From Pontibacter chinhatensis (GTDB taxonomy: Bacteria; Bacteroidota; Bacteroidia; Cytophagales; Hymenobacteraceae), in assembly GCF_900113285.1 (NCBI RefSeq), contig NZ_FOOT01000003.1, positions 248,001 to 312,000 of the forward strand: a stretch of DNA of 64,000 nucleotides. The letters are read 5' to 3'. The notes beneath the pieces are model-generated. The model saw only the letters and a program-made list of their open reading frames with translations, did not search any database and was not told where the DNA came from. Position numbers and translations under genes: made by a program. How positions within the stretch are numbered: the first letter of the stretch is position 1; each line of letters begins with the position of its first letter. Positions 8,485 to 17,786 of this stretch are shown one piece after another.

Positions 8485-9264
8485 TTACTCTACCGCGTCC
8501 GTCTCCTTTCTTCTCAGGTTGATTTTGTGGTTGACGATCAGGCGAATGATGTCCCGGCTATAGAACTGGCTTCCGGAAGCCCGCTGCTGAAACCACTTTA
8601 GATACCCTGCTTCCAGGTTTATACTTTTATGAATGGGGTAGCTCAGGCCTAGGTAAATACGGTTCTGGTCAAACCTGTTATTGGCCACTCGCTTTCCGGC
8701 GTTAATCATAATCTCATCGTTTACCCGAACCCTTAAAGCCTGCTGCCGGATGAGGAAGAGCGGGTACTCCAGCGATAAACGGTACCGGAAGCGGTAATTG
8801 GCCTGGTAGCCCTCGGCCAGATCCTCATTGGCAGTGTTTCTAAAGTAGCGCCTTTCTGCGCGGTACCGGTGGGCAATGGTCAGTTTGTTTAGCGCCTGCC
8901 TGTAATCGAGCTGGAGGTGTGGCCGGAGCTCCGGCACAACCAGGTTTTCAGTAGATTTGGGTTCTTGCGGACTCTGCAGAGAGTACATAAAGCCAACGGA
9001 GGCATCCCAGTTATTTCCCAGTTGACGCCGCAACTGGCTCCGGACAAGAAAATGGTGCTGCGCATCGGGATTCATGAACCGCCGTTCCTCCACTTCGGTA
9101 TTTACCAGCCACTTGGGATGCAGTTCCAGCGTGTTGTGATATCCATACCATATCAATTGCTGATGCGTCACCTGCTTGGCAGTACCCTGAGAAAAAGCAC
9201 AGGAAACAGCCAGCAAATACGCCAAAACGAAGCAAAGGCCATATGCTAAGTATGAACACACCAT
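8485..9264 (-). CDS. DUF2490 family outer-membrane-like protein
   Basis: 259 residues. A cleavable signal peptide (about 1-26, ending CAFSQ) is followed by a beta-rich, aromatic- and arginine-rich region typical of DUF2490. The repeated strand pattern with a terminal hydrophobic strand (INHKINLR) suggests a small outer-membrane barrel. The function of the family is unknown. The gene ends 5 bp from the ABC remnant on the opposite strand. It is not obviously in an operon, because the flavoprotein gene upstream starts about 1.4 kb away on the same strand and ends 44 bp before it. Confidence 0.8.
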   Translation of the reverse strand: MVCSYLAYGLCFVLAYLLAVSCAFSQGTAKQVTHQQLIWYGYHNTLELHPKWLVNTEVEERRFMNPDAQHHFLVRSQLRRQLGNNWDASVGFMYSLQSPQEPKSTENLVVPELRPHLQLDYRQALNKLTIAHRYRAERRYFRNTANEDLAEGYQANYRFRYRLSLEYPLFLIRQQALRVRVNDEIMINAGKRVANNRFDQNRIYLGLSYPIHKSINLEAGYLKWFQQRASGSQFYSRDIIRLIVNHKINLRRKETDAVE

Positions 9265-9308
9265 CCTCTTTTCCGCTGTCCTAAAATTTACTTGCTACAT
9301 GGCAGGCA

Positions 9309-10727
9309 TCAGATTGCCTGCTGCGCCTTCACCCAGGCGCTATTACGGCGTGTGAGCTCTTGCGCCAGATCGTGTGCCTGCTGCCGTATCTCGCGCAGCG
9401 CGGTGGACTCGTACAGCATTCCTTTCCGGGAGGGGCCCAAAGTATACAAGCCGGCAATAGGGTGTCCCGCTTTGCCCTGCAGCGCGCCGCCAGGGGTCGT
9501 TACCAGGCCCAACTTCAGCTCGTCGGGCATCATCATACCATCGGCCAGCAATTGCCGGACCAGCGGTGCTTTTATTTTGGCAAAGTCGGATTGGGGGCCG
9601 GTGCAGTTAATGACCCGGGTTACTGTTAGCTGTTCCTGGTGCGCACGCTTTCTTGGCTTCAGCGTAACGCAGGCCCTTTCCCCTATTTGTTGTATATCCA
9701 CTATACTTGCTGCGATTACTTCCAGCTGCCCCTCTATCCGGAGCTGCTGCAGGAGCGCCGCTGAACTGGCGGGCATGCGGTGGCGGTGTGTTTCCCAATA
9801 AGGGCGGAGGTGGCGCAGAAAGGCCTTTTTTTCTGACGCAGAGAAAGCCTGCCAGACAGCGGGTATGTCATCGCGAAGGGCATCCAGCACGTCCCTCCAG
9901 GTATAGCCGTTTGCCTCAGCCCGGTTTATCTCCCTTCTGATGAAGCGGAAGGCTTCCAGGGCCGACAGCCCATCGCGCAGCGGCAAGTTGATTTTAAGAG
10001 GGTATGGCGTATCTGGGTCGCACGGCTGGGGCAGCAAGCCATGCCGCGACACGACGTATACCTTCCCCTTATGCCCCTGCGCCTGCAGGCTTCCCACCAG
10101 GTCTACCATCGTCAGGCTGGAGCCAATGAGCAGCACCGGGGCCTCTGCAGGCAGGTTCGCCAGCGCCTTCGCTGACCAGGGCGAGGCAACGTATAAATCG
10201 CTTTGGTAAAACTCCTGGTGCGGGATGGGCAGGTTAGCCGGCGGGAAGTTGCCGAATGCCAGCACCACCTTATCAGCCTGTATTGCCTCGCCGTTTCCGA
10301 GCTCAATTCGAAAAGCAGCTTCTTCTCTTTTTACCGCCACAGCCTCGTCGTACACCCGGCTAAACGTTACCCCTTGGCCCTTACGCGCCTCTGCCTCCAG
10401 CAAGCGCGCCTTCAGGTAATCGCCAAAAATATGCCGGGGTATAAAGTCTGTCTCCCGGACAGGCAAGCGGAGGTGCCGGCCATACTTGTGCTGGTGTTCT
10501 GCCAGCCAAGTATAGAAGTCATCAGGTTTATCAGGAAAGAGGCTCATGGAGGCTGCAGGAACGTTTAAGGGCTGAAAGGGCAACTGGCTGCCGTAGGCTA
10601 CGCCCCGGTGCATCCTGTACCTGTCCTGCTCTACAAGACAGATTGTGGTGCCGCTGGGGGCATTTTGTAGCAAATGGATGGCTGTCAGCGTACCGCTCAG
10701 CCCCCCTCCTATAATCCCAATCACCAT
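9309..10727 (-). CDS. FAD/NAD(P)-binding protein (COG4529-like)
   Basis: About 472 residues from the ATG at 10727, chosen because the Rossmann motif IGIIGGGLSGTLTA starts three residues later. A longer frame to 10832 adds only a low-complexity basic leader. The N-terminal GxGxxG binds FAD. A second dinucleotide-like stretch is VLLIGSSLTMVDLVGSL, and INCTGPQ is typical of the C-terminal FAD region. The protein belongs to the FAD_NAD-binding_9 type seen near hydroxyacylglutathione or acyl-transfer genes elsewhere. No reaction can be assigned. Only 44 bp separate it from the DUF2490 gene downstream. Confidence 0.8.
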   Translation of the reverse strand: MVIGIIGGGLSGTLTAIHLLQNAPSGTTICLVEQDRYRMHRGVAYGSQLPFQPLNVPAASMSLFPDKPDDFYTWLAEHQHKYGRHLRLPVRETDFIPRHIFGDYLKARLLEAEARKGQGVTFSRVYDEAVAVKREEAAFRIELGNGEAIQADKVVLAFGNFPPANLPIPHQEFYQSDLYVASPWSAKALANLPAEAPVLLIGSSLTMVDLVGSLQAQGHKGKVYVVSRHGLLPQPCDPDTPYPLKINLPLRDGLSALEAFRFIRREINRAEANGYTWRDVLDALRDDIPAVWQAFSASEKKAFLRHLRPYWETHRHRMPASSAALLQQLRIEGQLEVIAASIVDIQQIGERACVTLKPRKRAHQEQLTVTRVINCTGPQSDFAKIKAPLVRQLLADGMMMPDELKLGLVTTPGGALQGKAGHPIAGLYTLGPSRKGMLYESTALREIRQQAHDLAQELTRRNSAWVKAQQAI

Positions 10728-11032
10728 GGTTGCTGTTGTTAGTTGCCTGAAAATATTCTGAGTTCCAGATGACCTGTTACTGGCTGGCCTTCTGCTCCGG
10801 GGAGTCTGATGGGTAGCGCGGGCTTGCACCACCCGCCCTAGCTAAAAAGTACCTTCGTTTTACGGGAGCCGTCTTTCAGGGTTAGTGCGCAGCCTTGTTC
10901 AGGAGCAGGCTATGCTGCTATACTTGCGCTGCATAAGCGCCAGCGTTCTTTGCCTTATCCACGTGGAACATCCTTAGGTACAGGGGAGAAGCAATTATAA
11001 GGAAGATGAGAGTAAGCCGAACAGCTATACTT

Positions 11033-11464
11033 TTACTCCTGATCTAACCAGGCTACGGCCTCCTCGTAAGTATCGAACCGTTTCGACAGCAGGTGGCTCT
11101 GCGACAGCGTTTCCTCTACCTGCAGCCTGGCGATGCGGTCGGTGGGGCACACAAAGGCGCTTTTGCTTAGCCCTGCTCCTTGCAGCAACTCAAAAGCCTC
11201 TATGTGCAGGCTCATAATCGCCTGCGGATGTGTGATCAGGGTGCTTAGATCGAGCAGTAGCTTAAAGCCTGGTTTCACGGCAGCCTTTGCCTTTTTGAGG
11301 TCTGGGAGGTAATCGGGCACCAGCGCCAGGTTCTTCCAATAGCCTTTGATGATAAAGTGCAGGCTGTTTTTATGCGGAATGTACAGCAGCGTGTAGCACT
11401 GGTTTTCAGCAATCAGTGTGTGGGAGTTATCCTGTACGGTGTTTTTATCGTCGGTGCTATACAT
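11033..11464 (-). CDS. Small cytosolic protein, possibly STAS/SpoIIAA-like
   Basis: About 143 residues from the Met at 11464; an upstream Met at 11488 is also possible. It has no signal peptide or membrane segment. The alternating hydrophobic pattern (FIIKGYW, KLLLDLS, AFVCPTD) and a final FDTYEEAVAWL helix resemble SpoIIAA-like/STAS single-domain proteins of Bacteroidetes. The fold call is an inference and the partner is unknown. It stands alone, with about 120-300 bp of non-coding DNA on each side. Confidence 0.6.
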   Translation of the reverse strand: MYSTDDKNTVQDNSHTLIAENQCYTLLYIPHKNSLHFIIKGYWKNLALVPDYLPDLKKAKAAVKPGFKLLLDLSTLITHPQAIMSLHIEAFELLQGAGLSKSAFVCPTDRIARLQVEETLSQSHLLSKRFDTYEEAVAWLDQE

Positions 11465-11606
11465 GCTTTGATAACATACGCATAACACGCAGGCGATACT
11501 TTGTACTTTCTAAGGTAAAGTATAAACTTTGGTGCTTTCTGATTGCACGGGTAGCACAGCACGAAATTCTGTATCAGGTTGATAGGGAAAGGATACTTAC
11601 AAGTAG

Positions 11607-12071
11607 CTAGCTGCGCATCAGGCCGCCCAGCCCATGCACCACACCGTTTTTGAGCCGGAGGTTAGGCTGCTCTACGCGAATGCCGTTAGCAAGTATGCCA
11701 TCTCTTTGGCGGAAAAACCTGATGCTTGCCGTACCACACACCGATTTAAAGGGCTTGCCATCTTTCAGGTCCTGCTCTAGGTAAGCACCCCGCACAATGT
11801 GGCTGGAGAGTATGGCGCGCAGGCGCTCCGGCGACTCGTTGCTTATACTTTGCAGGGCGCTTTCCGGGGGCGCGAAAAAGGTAATCTGCTCCTCGCCTGA
11901 CAGCAGCGGCGAAAAACCGGCCTTGGTCACCAGACCGGCCAGCACCGGCCGCTCCCGCACCAGGTACTCCATTATCGTCTGGCTTTCCTGCGCCTGTGCA
12001 GCCGGAAACCAGGCCATATACAGTACAATTAGCAGGACGCCAATATATCGGTTCTTCAGTTTCAGCCTCAT
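11607..12071 (-). CDS. Secreted single-domain fasciclin (FAS1) protein
   Basis: 154 residues. The signal peptide (about 1-27, cleavage after AQA) is followed by one FAS1 domain with its usual landmarks: TFFAPPESAL (H1 region), LSSHIVRG (YH-like region) and NGVVHGLGGLM (H2 region). FAS1 domains mediate adhesion to surfaces or matrix. The protein is short, with a single domain and no lipobox, so it is probably periplasmic or released. It is flanked by the rhomboid protease gene on the same strand, 93 bp upstream. Confidence 0.85.
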   Translation of the reverse strand: MRLKLKNRYIGVLLIVLYMAWFPAAQAQESQTIMEYLVRERPVLAGLVTKAGFSPLLSGEEQITFFAPPESALQSISNESPERLRAILSSHIVRGAYLEQDLKDGKPFKSVCGTASIRFFRQRDGILANGIRVEQPNLRLKNGVVHGLGGLMRS

Positions 12072-12164
12072 GGCGAATAGGGTTTTATCTGCTATGTTAT
12101 ACGTAGCACGTTCCCTAAACGCCGGCTTTAACTTATACTTGGCTGCGGTTTATAGTGCAATTTC

Positions 12165-12794
12165 CTAGAAGATGCTCCACTGCCAGCCCGCTATCTGCCT
12201 GAAAAAGTTTGGCAAGGCAGCCGGCACCAGCGCCAGGCTCAGCACAAAGCCGTATACCGCTCCATAGAAGTGGGCGTCGTGGTTGATGTTGTCGCCCATG
12301 CGCTTGCCGGAGTAGTACGAGTAAATCATGTACAGAATACCGAAGATAAAGCCTGGCAGGCACAGAAAAGCGAAAAGGCAGATATCCAGCGTCGGGAAGA
12401 AAAGGATGCTGGAGAACACGATACTGGCCACACCGCCCGAGGCACCCAGCGCGCGGTAAGACGGGTCGTTGCGGTGCTTTAAGTAAGTCGGGATATCCGA
12501 TATGATGATGCCGCCCAGGTACACGAGCAAGTATAACAGCAGGCCAGTCGTAGAGCCGTAGGCTGACTTAAACACATACTCCACCACATCGCCGAAGAAA
12601 AACAGCGTGAACATGTTGAACAGCAGGTGCATGAAATCGGCATGCAGGAAGCCGGAAGTAATGAAGCGGTACCAGGAGTTGTCGCGCTGTATGGCATAGG
12701 GATGAAAGATCCATTTGTGCGTCAGGCCCTGGTTTTGCCAGGCGTACAGCGAAATGCCAACAGTGATGATGATCAGGATAATGGTAACGCTCAT
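12165..12794 (-). CDS. Rhomboid-family intramembrane serine protease
   Basis: 209 residues with about six membrane helices. The catalytic serine is in GASGGVAS (about residue 119) on helix 4. The catalytic histidine is in NHDAHFYGAVYGF near 178 on helix 6. The HxxxN-type motif HLLFNMF lies on helix 2. This is the minimal bacterial six-helix form. Rhomboids cleave membrane-anchored substrates within the bilayer. Nothing in the neighbourhood identifies the substrate, although a secreted adhesion-type (FAS1) gene lies directly downstream. Confidence 0.92.
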   Translation of the reverse strand: MSVTIILIIITVGISLYAWQNQGLTHKWIFHPYAIQRDNSWYRFITSGFLHADFMHLLFNMFTLFFFGDVVEYVFKSAYGSTTGLLLYLLVYLGGIIISDIPTYLKHRNDPSYRALGASGGVASIVFSSILFFPTLDICLFAFLCLPGFIFGILYMIYSYYSGKRMGDNINHDAHFYGAVYGFVLSLALVPAALPNFFRQIAGWQWSIF

Positions 12795-13005
12795 GCTTTT
12801 CTTCTGAAGAGGTGGAGGAATGAATCAGAACAAAGATAAAAGACAAAGCCGAATGCCGCCTACTAAATATTGCCGCTTTCGCTGCGTTTATACTTTACTG
12901 GCTGGTAAAACCGGCTCCGGAAGTATAAAACCCGGTTGACGAAAATATTGCTTATCTTACCACAAACCCCTATTCATGCCTGTTGAAAGGCACTAAAATC
13001 ACTCT

Positions 13006-13677
13006 ATGGAAAAATTTGTAATCTTTGACATGGATGGCGTACTCGTAGACAGCGAACCCATCCACATGGAACTAGAGAAACTGCTTTTTAAGCAACTGAA
13101 CATAGATGTATCTACCACCTTGCACCACAGTTTCGTGGGCATGGCGCCCAAAAGAGTATGGGAAAAGCTGATCCAGGAGTTCAACCTGACTCATACCGTT
13201 GAGGAGCTTTTCCAGCTCGAAAAGGAGGTGAAGCACGCCGAGCTGCAGGCCCGGCAAATACAGTGCATCCCGGCCGTAGACACTTTGCTTGCCACCTTAA
13301 AAGAGAACGGCTACCGCCTCTCCGTGGCGTCTTCCTCCCCCCACCTCATCATCGACCTGGTTCTCGAGAAGCTGGACTTCAGGCATTACTTCGACTATGT
13401 GGTGAGCAGCGAGGACGTGCGCGACGGGAAGCCTTCGCCGGATATCTTTCTGGAAGTGGCGCAGCGTTACCAGGTAGCACCGAGCCAGTTTATTGTGATA
13501 GAGGACAGCAGCAACGGCGTGAAAGCCGCCAAGGCCGCCGGCATGAAGTGCATCGGCTATAAATCCGCCAACTCCGGCAATCAGGACCTTTCCCTGGCCG
13601 ATTTGGTAACCGAGGATTTTAGCCAGCTGCACCTGGAGGACTTCGAAAAGCTGCGCAAGGACGCTTCCAACGTATAA
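13006..13677 (+). CDS. HAD-superfamily phosphatase, beta-phosphoglucomutase-like
   Basis: 223 residues. Motif I DMDGVLVDSEP (about 8-18) has both aspartates. A helical cap (about 20-85) follows, then motif II VASSS, motif III Lys in DGKPSPDIF and motif IV VIEDSSNG. This is subfamily IA3, typical of beta-phosphoglucomutase, sugar-phosphate phosphatases and phosphoglycolate phosphatase. The substrate is not determined by sequence. It is a monocistronic gene followed by a repeat element. Confidence 0.88.
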   Translation: MEKFVIFDMDGVLVDSEPIHMELEKLLFKQLNIDVSTTLHHSFVGMAPKRVWEKLIQEFNLTHTVEELFQLEKEVKHAELQARQIQCIPAVDTLLATLKENGYRLSVASSSPHLIIDLVLEKLDFRHYFDYVVSSEDVRDGKPSPDIFLEVAQRYQVAPSQFIVIEDSSNGVKAAKAAGMKCIGYKSANSGNQDLSLADLVTEDFSQLHLEDFEKLRKDASNV

Positions 13678-13716
13678 GCCGCTTAAACTAGCTGGTCCTT
13701 TTCATTCTCTTTATTT

Positions 13717-13793
13717 TGTCATCCTGAAAGGATCTTGGTAGCGTATAGTAGATGCTTAACCTCCCTTCTACCAAGTTTCTAAACAGAATGACA
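13717..13793. repeat. Small inverted-repeat element (Bacteroidetes intergenic repeat type)
   Basis: A nested inverted repeat: TGTCATCCTG at 13717-13726 with CAGAATGACA at 13784-13793, and inside it CTTGGTAG (13734-13741) with CTACCAAG (13768-13775). The GTCATCCTGAAAGGATCTTG opening is of a kind I know as widely dispersed between genes in Bacteroidetes. It is non-coding and MITE- or REP-sized. Confidence 0.65.
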
Positions 13794-13893
13794 GATGGTT
13801 TGAAGGCAAGTATAAATTCCACAGCCTGTAAGCGGTGAAGTTTATACTTTCGTTGCTTGTGCTTTTATACTTGCGTTACCTGCATTTTTAAGT

Positions 13894-14217
13894 GTGAAAT
13901 CCAAATTCTTACTAAACTTTGGAATTTGCTTGTTCTATTTCTGGGTAACTATATACCTAACTTGGAACAAGCCAGGTGGTAATATAGCTGCCATTTTCTT
14001 ATTTACAGGTTTGTTTCTTCTACACCTTATTGTAGTGTTGATTTTTGTAGTAAGGAATAGAGGACCCGTGAAGTACAGTTATCTCTATGGGTTGCTATGT
14101 GGCTTAGCTCTGAATGTCGTTTCATTTTATCTTCTTTCAGAGTACAGAATTTATAGACACGATATGGAAGGCGGAAACAGAGTAGAAGTTATCAGTATAG
14201 ACAAAAAGGAAGGGTAA
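13894..14217 (+). CDS. Small membrane protein, function unknown, AT-rich
   Basis: 107 residues with three membrane segments (about 5-23, 31-53 and 63-83) and a short charged tail. No family motif is recognised. Its codons are clearly more A/T-rich than those of the genes on both sides (many TTT, TTA, ATT and AAT), which may mean recent acquisition. The start ATG has no clear Shine-Dalgarno, as is usual in this phylum. A terminator follows at 14327. Confidence 0.55.
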   Translation: MKSKFLLNFGICLFYFWVTIYLTWNKPGGNIAAIFLFTGLFLLHLIVVLIFVVRNRGPVKYSYLYGLLCGLALNVVSFYLLSEYRIYRHDMEGGNRVEVISIDKKEG

Positions 14218-14326
14218 CTTTTGGTTACCTTGCACATAACCCAAGCTGCGGCTATGCCTTGTAGTTTTTGTATCAACCGATGTAACACAGCAAAACAACA
14301 TACGCCCAAGTATAGCAGCCACAAAG

Positions 14327-14356
14327 AAAAAGCCCTCTTCAGCAGAGGGCTTTTTT
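14327..14356. terminator. Shared terminator between convergent genes
   Basis: AAAAAGCCCTCT (14327-14338) pairs with AGAGGGCTTTTT (14344-14355) around a five-base loop. A/T runs on both sides allow it to work for the small membrane-protein gene (plus) and for the polyprenyl synthetase gene (minus). Confidence 0.85.
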
Positions 14357-14361
14357 GATAA

Positions 14362-15336
14362 TTAGCTGTCGCGTTCCATCAGCTGCAGGGCCAGGTTGCG
14401 CACCATACTTTTGCGCTCATCTGGCAGTTGCACCGCATCCAGGTGGTGCAGGGCCTTCTGGAAGTATAAATCTATCTGCTGCTCGGTCTGCTGACGGATG
14501 TGGAGCTGGTCGTACACCTGGGTCACGGCCTGCACTTTTTCCTCGGCTATACTTTCGTCGGTTTTGTCGCGCCAGCCGATGATGGTTTGCCGCTGCTGCG
14601 CGTTTGCCTGCTCCAGTGCCGTCAGCATCAGAAACGTTTTCTTGTCCGAGAGGATATCGCCGCCCACCTGCTTGCCAAACTTGGCCTTGTCGCCGTACAC
14701 GTCCAGCAGGTCGTCGCGCAGCTGGAAGGCAATGCCCACGTTGTCGCCAAAGGCTTTCAGGTGCTCAGCATCTGCCTGGGGCGCCCCTTGCAGGATAGCA
14801 CCCAGCTCCAGGCTAAAGCCTACCAACACAGCCGTCTTCAGTGTGATCATGTGGATGTACTCAGGGATGCTCACCTGCTCACGGCGTTCAAAGGTCATGT
14901 CTAGCTGCTGGCCCTCGCATACTTCCGAGGCGGTGCGGCTGAACAGGCGCAGCACCAGCGGCAGCTTCTCGGGCTCCACGTTCAGCAGCAGCTCGTAGGC
15001 GCGCACCAGCATCACATCACCGCTAAGTATAGCCGTGTTGGCATCCCATTTCTCGTGCACGGTTTGCTGGCCACGGCGCAGTGGGGCCTTGTCCATAATG
15101 TCGTCGTGCATGAGCGTGAAGTTGTGGAAAACCTCCACTGCCGCAGCCGGCAAAAGTGCCTTCTCCACATCGTCATCGAACATTTTGGCGCCCAGCAGCA
15201 CCAGCAACGGGCGAATGCGCTTGCCGCCCAGCGCCATGATGTAGCGGATCGGCTCGTAAAGCTCCTTCGGATTTTCGCCGTATCGGAGCGTGGACAACGT
15301 ATGGTTTAACTTCTCGGAAAGGATGCTGATATCCAC
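14362..15336 (-). CDS. Polyprenyl diphosphate synthase
   Basis: 324 residues with a GTG start. The aspartate-rich motifs are DDIMD at 78-82 and DDLLD at 208-212, with GGKRIRP at 37-43 and LRRG after the first motif. The enzyme condenses isopentenyl diphosphate onto an allylic diphosphate, for quinone side chains or carotenoid precursors. The bulky Phe73, five residues before the first motif, is the position that limits archaeal GGPP synthase to C20, so a C20 product is possible, but chain length is not proved. The start lies 8 bp after the RNase R stop, so the genes form an operon. Confidence 0.88.
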   Translation of the reverse strand: MDISILSEKLNHTLSTLRYGENPKELYEPIRYIMALGGKRIRPLLVLLGAKMFDDDVEKALLPAAAVEVFHNFTLMHDDIMDKAPLRRGQQTVHEKWDANTAILSGDVMLVRAYELLLNVEPEKLPLVLRLFSRTASEVCEGQQLDMTFERREQVSIPEYIHMITLKTAVLVGFSLELGAILQGAPQADAEHLKAFGDNVGIAFQLRDDLLDVYGDKAKFGKQVGGDILSDKKTFLMLTALEQANAQQRQTIIGWRDKTDESIAEEKVQAVTQVYDQLHIRQQTEQQIDLYFQKALHHLDAVQLPDERKSMVRNLALQLMERDS

Positions 15337-15343
15337 AGGATAT

Positions 15344-17593
15344 TTAATGTTGTTTTAGTGTCTCGACTAGTTCCAGATCGATGGTACGGTCGGCCAGGTT
15401 GGCGCTTTTCACCTCTACCAGCACTTCATCCCCGAACGAGATAATACGCTTGGTCTGCCGGCCGATGATGCGGTAGTTGTCGGCGTCCAGCTCGTAATAA
15501 TCGTCGTTGATGTCGGCCAGGCGCACCATGCCTTCGCACTTGTTCTCCTCGATCTCTACAAAGATACCCCATTCTGTGACACCGGACACAATTCCCTTGT
15601 ATTGATTTCCGATGGTATCCTTCATAAACTCCACCTGCTTATACTTAATGGAGGCACGCTCGGCGTCGGCGGCGCGCTTCTCCATTTCGGAGGAGTGGCG
15701 GCAACGCTCCTCAAAGGCCTCCTTGTCTTCCGACTTGCCCCCATCGAGGTAGTGCTGCAGCAGGCGGTGCGCCATCATGTCGGGGTAGCGGCGGATAGGC
15801 GAGGTAAAGTGCGAGTAGTGCGCAAAGGCCAGGCCGAAGTGTCCCTCCGGCTCGGTGCTATACTTGGCCTTGGCCATGGTACGGATGGCCAGGTTCTGCA
15901 GCACGCTCTGCTCCGGCTTGCCCTCTATCTCAGCGGTCAGGTGGTTCAGCTCTTCGGAGATATCGCCTTCCACATCCACCTTGTAACCAAACTTGCGGGC
16001 AAATATGGAGAAGGTGCTGAGCTTGTCGGGATCAGGGGAGCCGTGGGTGCGGTAAACCATGGTCGGGCGCTTTTTGCCTTTGCCCAAGCCATGCACGAAC
16101 TCGGCCACGCGCTTGTTGGCTAGCAGCATAAACTCTTCGATCAGCTTGTGGGCATCCTTGCGCTCCTTCACGTAAACCGACAGCGGCTTGCCGTTCTCGT
16201 CGAGCTTAAACTTCACCTCGACCGTCTCAAAGGAGATAGCGCCGTTCTTAAAGCGTTTGGCCTGCAGTTTTTTGGCGATGTTGTTGAGGGTATTGATCTC
16301 CTCGGCAAAGTCGCCCTCACCGGTTTCGATGCGCTCCTGGGCCTCCTCGTAGCTGAAGCGGCGGTCGGAGTAAATGATGGTGCGGCCGTACCAGGTATCG
16401 TATAGCTTACCGTTGTCGTCGATCTCAAATACTACCGAGAAGGTTAGCTTTTCCTCCTGCGGGCGCAGCGAGCAAAGCCCATTGGAAAGGCGCTCAGGCA
16501 GCATCGGGATGGTTCTATCCACAAGATACACCGAAGTGGCCCTGTGGAAAGCCTCCTTCTCCAGCATGCTTCGCGGGTGCACGTAATGCGTTACGTCAGC
16601 AATATGCACACCGATTTCCCAGTTGCCATTCTCCAGTTTTTGGATAGAAAGGGCGTCGTCGAAGTCTTTGGCGTCGGCGGGGTCAATGGTAAAAGTGGTA
16701 ACGTCGCGGAAGTCGCGGCGCTTGGCAATCTCACCGGCCGGAATATTTTCGGACATACTTTCCGCCTCTTCCTCCACCGCCTCCGGAAACTCGAAGGGCA
16801 GGCCAAACTCCGCCATGATGGAGTGGATCTCAGCCTCGTGCTCGCCGGCTGGGCCAAACACGCGGACTACCTCCCCGGTCGGGTTCTTGCCCGGTCTGTC
16901 GGGCCACTCCAGGATGCGCACCAGCACCTTATCGCCCGTTTCGGCGCCATTCAGGTGGCGCTCGCCCACAAACACATCAAAGTATAAACGCTTAAAATCG
17001 GGCACGACAAAGCCGAAGTTCTTCGACAGTTCCATCAGCCCCACCAACTCGGTGCGGGAACGTTCGAGCACTTCCACTACCACGCCCTCCTGACGGCCAC
17101 CTCTTACCGATGGCAGCACCTCTACCTTAACGAGGTCGCCGTCCATGGCATACTGCAGGTGCTCGACGTGTACGCGGATGTCCTCCTCACGCTCCTGAGA
17201 CACAATGTAGGCATACTTGCTGTTGGCCAAGTCCACGCGCCCGGTTATGATCTCCACTTTCAGGTTCATCATGTACTTGTCTTCATCCACAGCCAGTAGC
17301 TTGTTTTCCTGCACCAAGGCCTTTACCAGCTTCTGTACCTGTTCACGGCCGTGCTGATCTACCACGCCCAAACGGCGGGTAACCTGGCGCATGGTAAAAA
17401 CGGTGTCGGGGCTGTTGGAGAACACCTCCAGCACTATGGCCTTGGCCGATTTTGGGGCTCCTTTGGGGCTGGATGGTTCTCTGCGTGCGTAGGCCTCTCT
17501 GGCTGATTCTTTCCGGCTTCTCGGTGAGTCGCCGCCTCTTTTGCGGGAGCGGCTTTCGTCTCTGCCGCCTTTCTTGTCTCTCTTATTTTTCAT
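15344..17593 (-). CDS. rnr: Ribonuclease R
   Basis: 749 residues. A basic low-complexity N-terminus (about 1-45) is followed by a winged-helix-like and cold-shock RNA-binding part. The RNB catalytic domain has the aspartate cluster TIDPADAKDFDDAL near 301-314. A C-terminal S1 domain lies near 640-725 (GIVSGVTEWGIFVEI). It degrades structured RNA 3' to 5'. The length fits the VacB/RNase R family. It is the first gene of a pair with the polyprenyl synthase. Confidence 0.95.
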   Translation of the reverse strand: MKNKRDKKGGRDESRSRKRGGDSPRSRKESAREAYARREPSSPKGAPKSAKAIVLEVFSNSPDTVFTMRQVTRRLGVVDQHGREQVQKLVKALVQENKLLAVDEDKYMMNLKVEIITGRVDLANSKYAYIVSQEREEDIRVHVEHLQYAMDGDLVKVEVLPSVRGGRQEGVVVEVLERSRTELVGLMELSKNFGFVVPDFKRLYFDVFVGERHLNGAETGDKVLVRILEWPDRPGKNPTGEVVRVFGPAGEHEAEIHSIMAEFGLPFEFPEAVEEEAESMSENIPAGEIAKRRDFRDVTTFTIDPADAKDFDDALSIQKLENGNWEIGVHIADVTHYVHPRSMLEKEAFHRATSVYLVDRTIPMLPERLSNGLCSLRPQEEKLTFSVVFEIDDNGKLYDTWYGRTIIYSDRRFSYEEAQERIETGEGDFAEEINTLNNIAKKLQAKRFKNGAISFETVEVKFKLDENGKPLSVYVKERKDAHKLIEEFMLLANKRVAEFVHGLGKGKKRPTMVYRTHGSPDPDKLSTFSIFARKFGYKVDVEGDISEELNHLTAEIEGKPEQSVLQNLAIRTMAKAKYSTEPEGHFGLAFAHYSHFTSPIRRYPDMMAHRLLQHYLDGGKSEDKEAFEERCRHSSEMEKRAADAERASIKYKQVEFMKDTIGNQYKGIVSGVTEWGIFVEIEENKCEGMVRLADINDDYYELDADNYRIIGRQTKRIISFGDEVLVEVKSANLADRTIDLELVETLKQH

Positions 17594-17786
17594 GTATTCT
17601 TTGTAGGTATGGGGCGACCAGTGCAGCCGCCGCAGCCACTTGTATATCTTTAGCTCACTAGATGTAGATGTACTATACGCCGCAAGCGGCTCTTTGGCTA
17701 AAGCAGGCTGTAATTCGGAGTCAATTTATAGAGAATTTTCTATATAAGCGGGTTTGGCAGGCAATTAAGAAAGGAAGGAGACGGGT

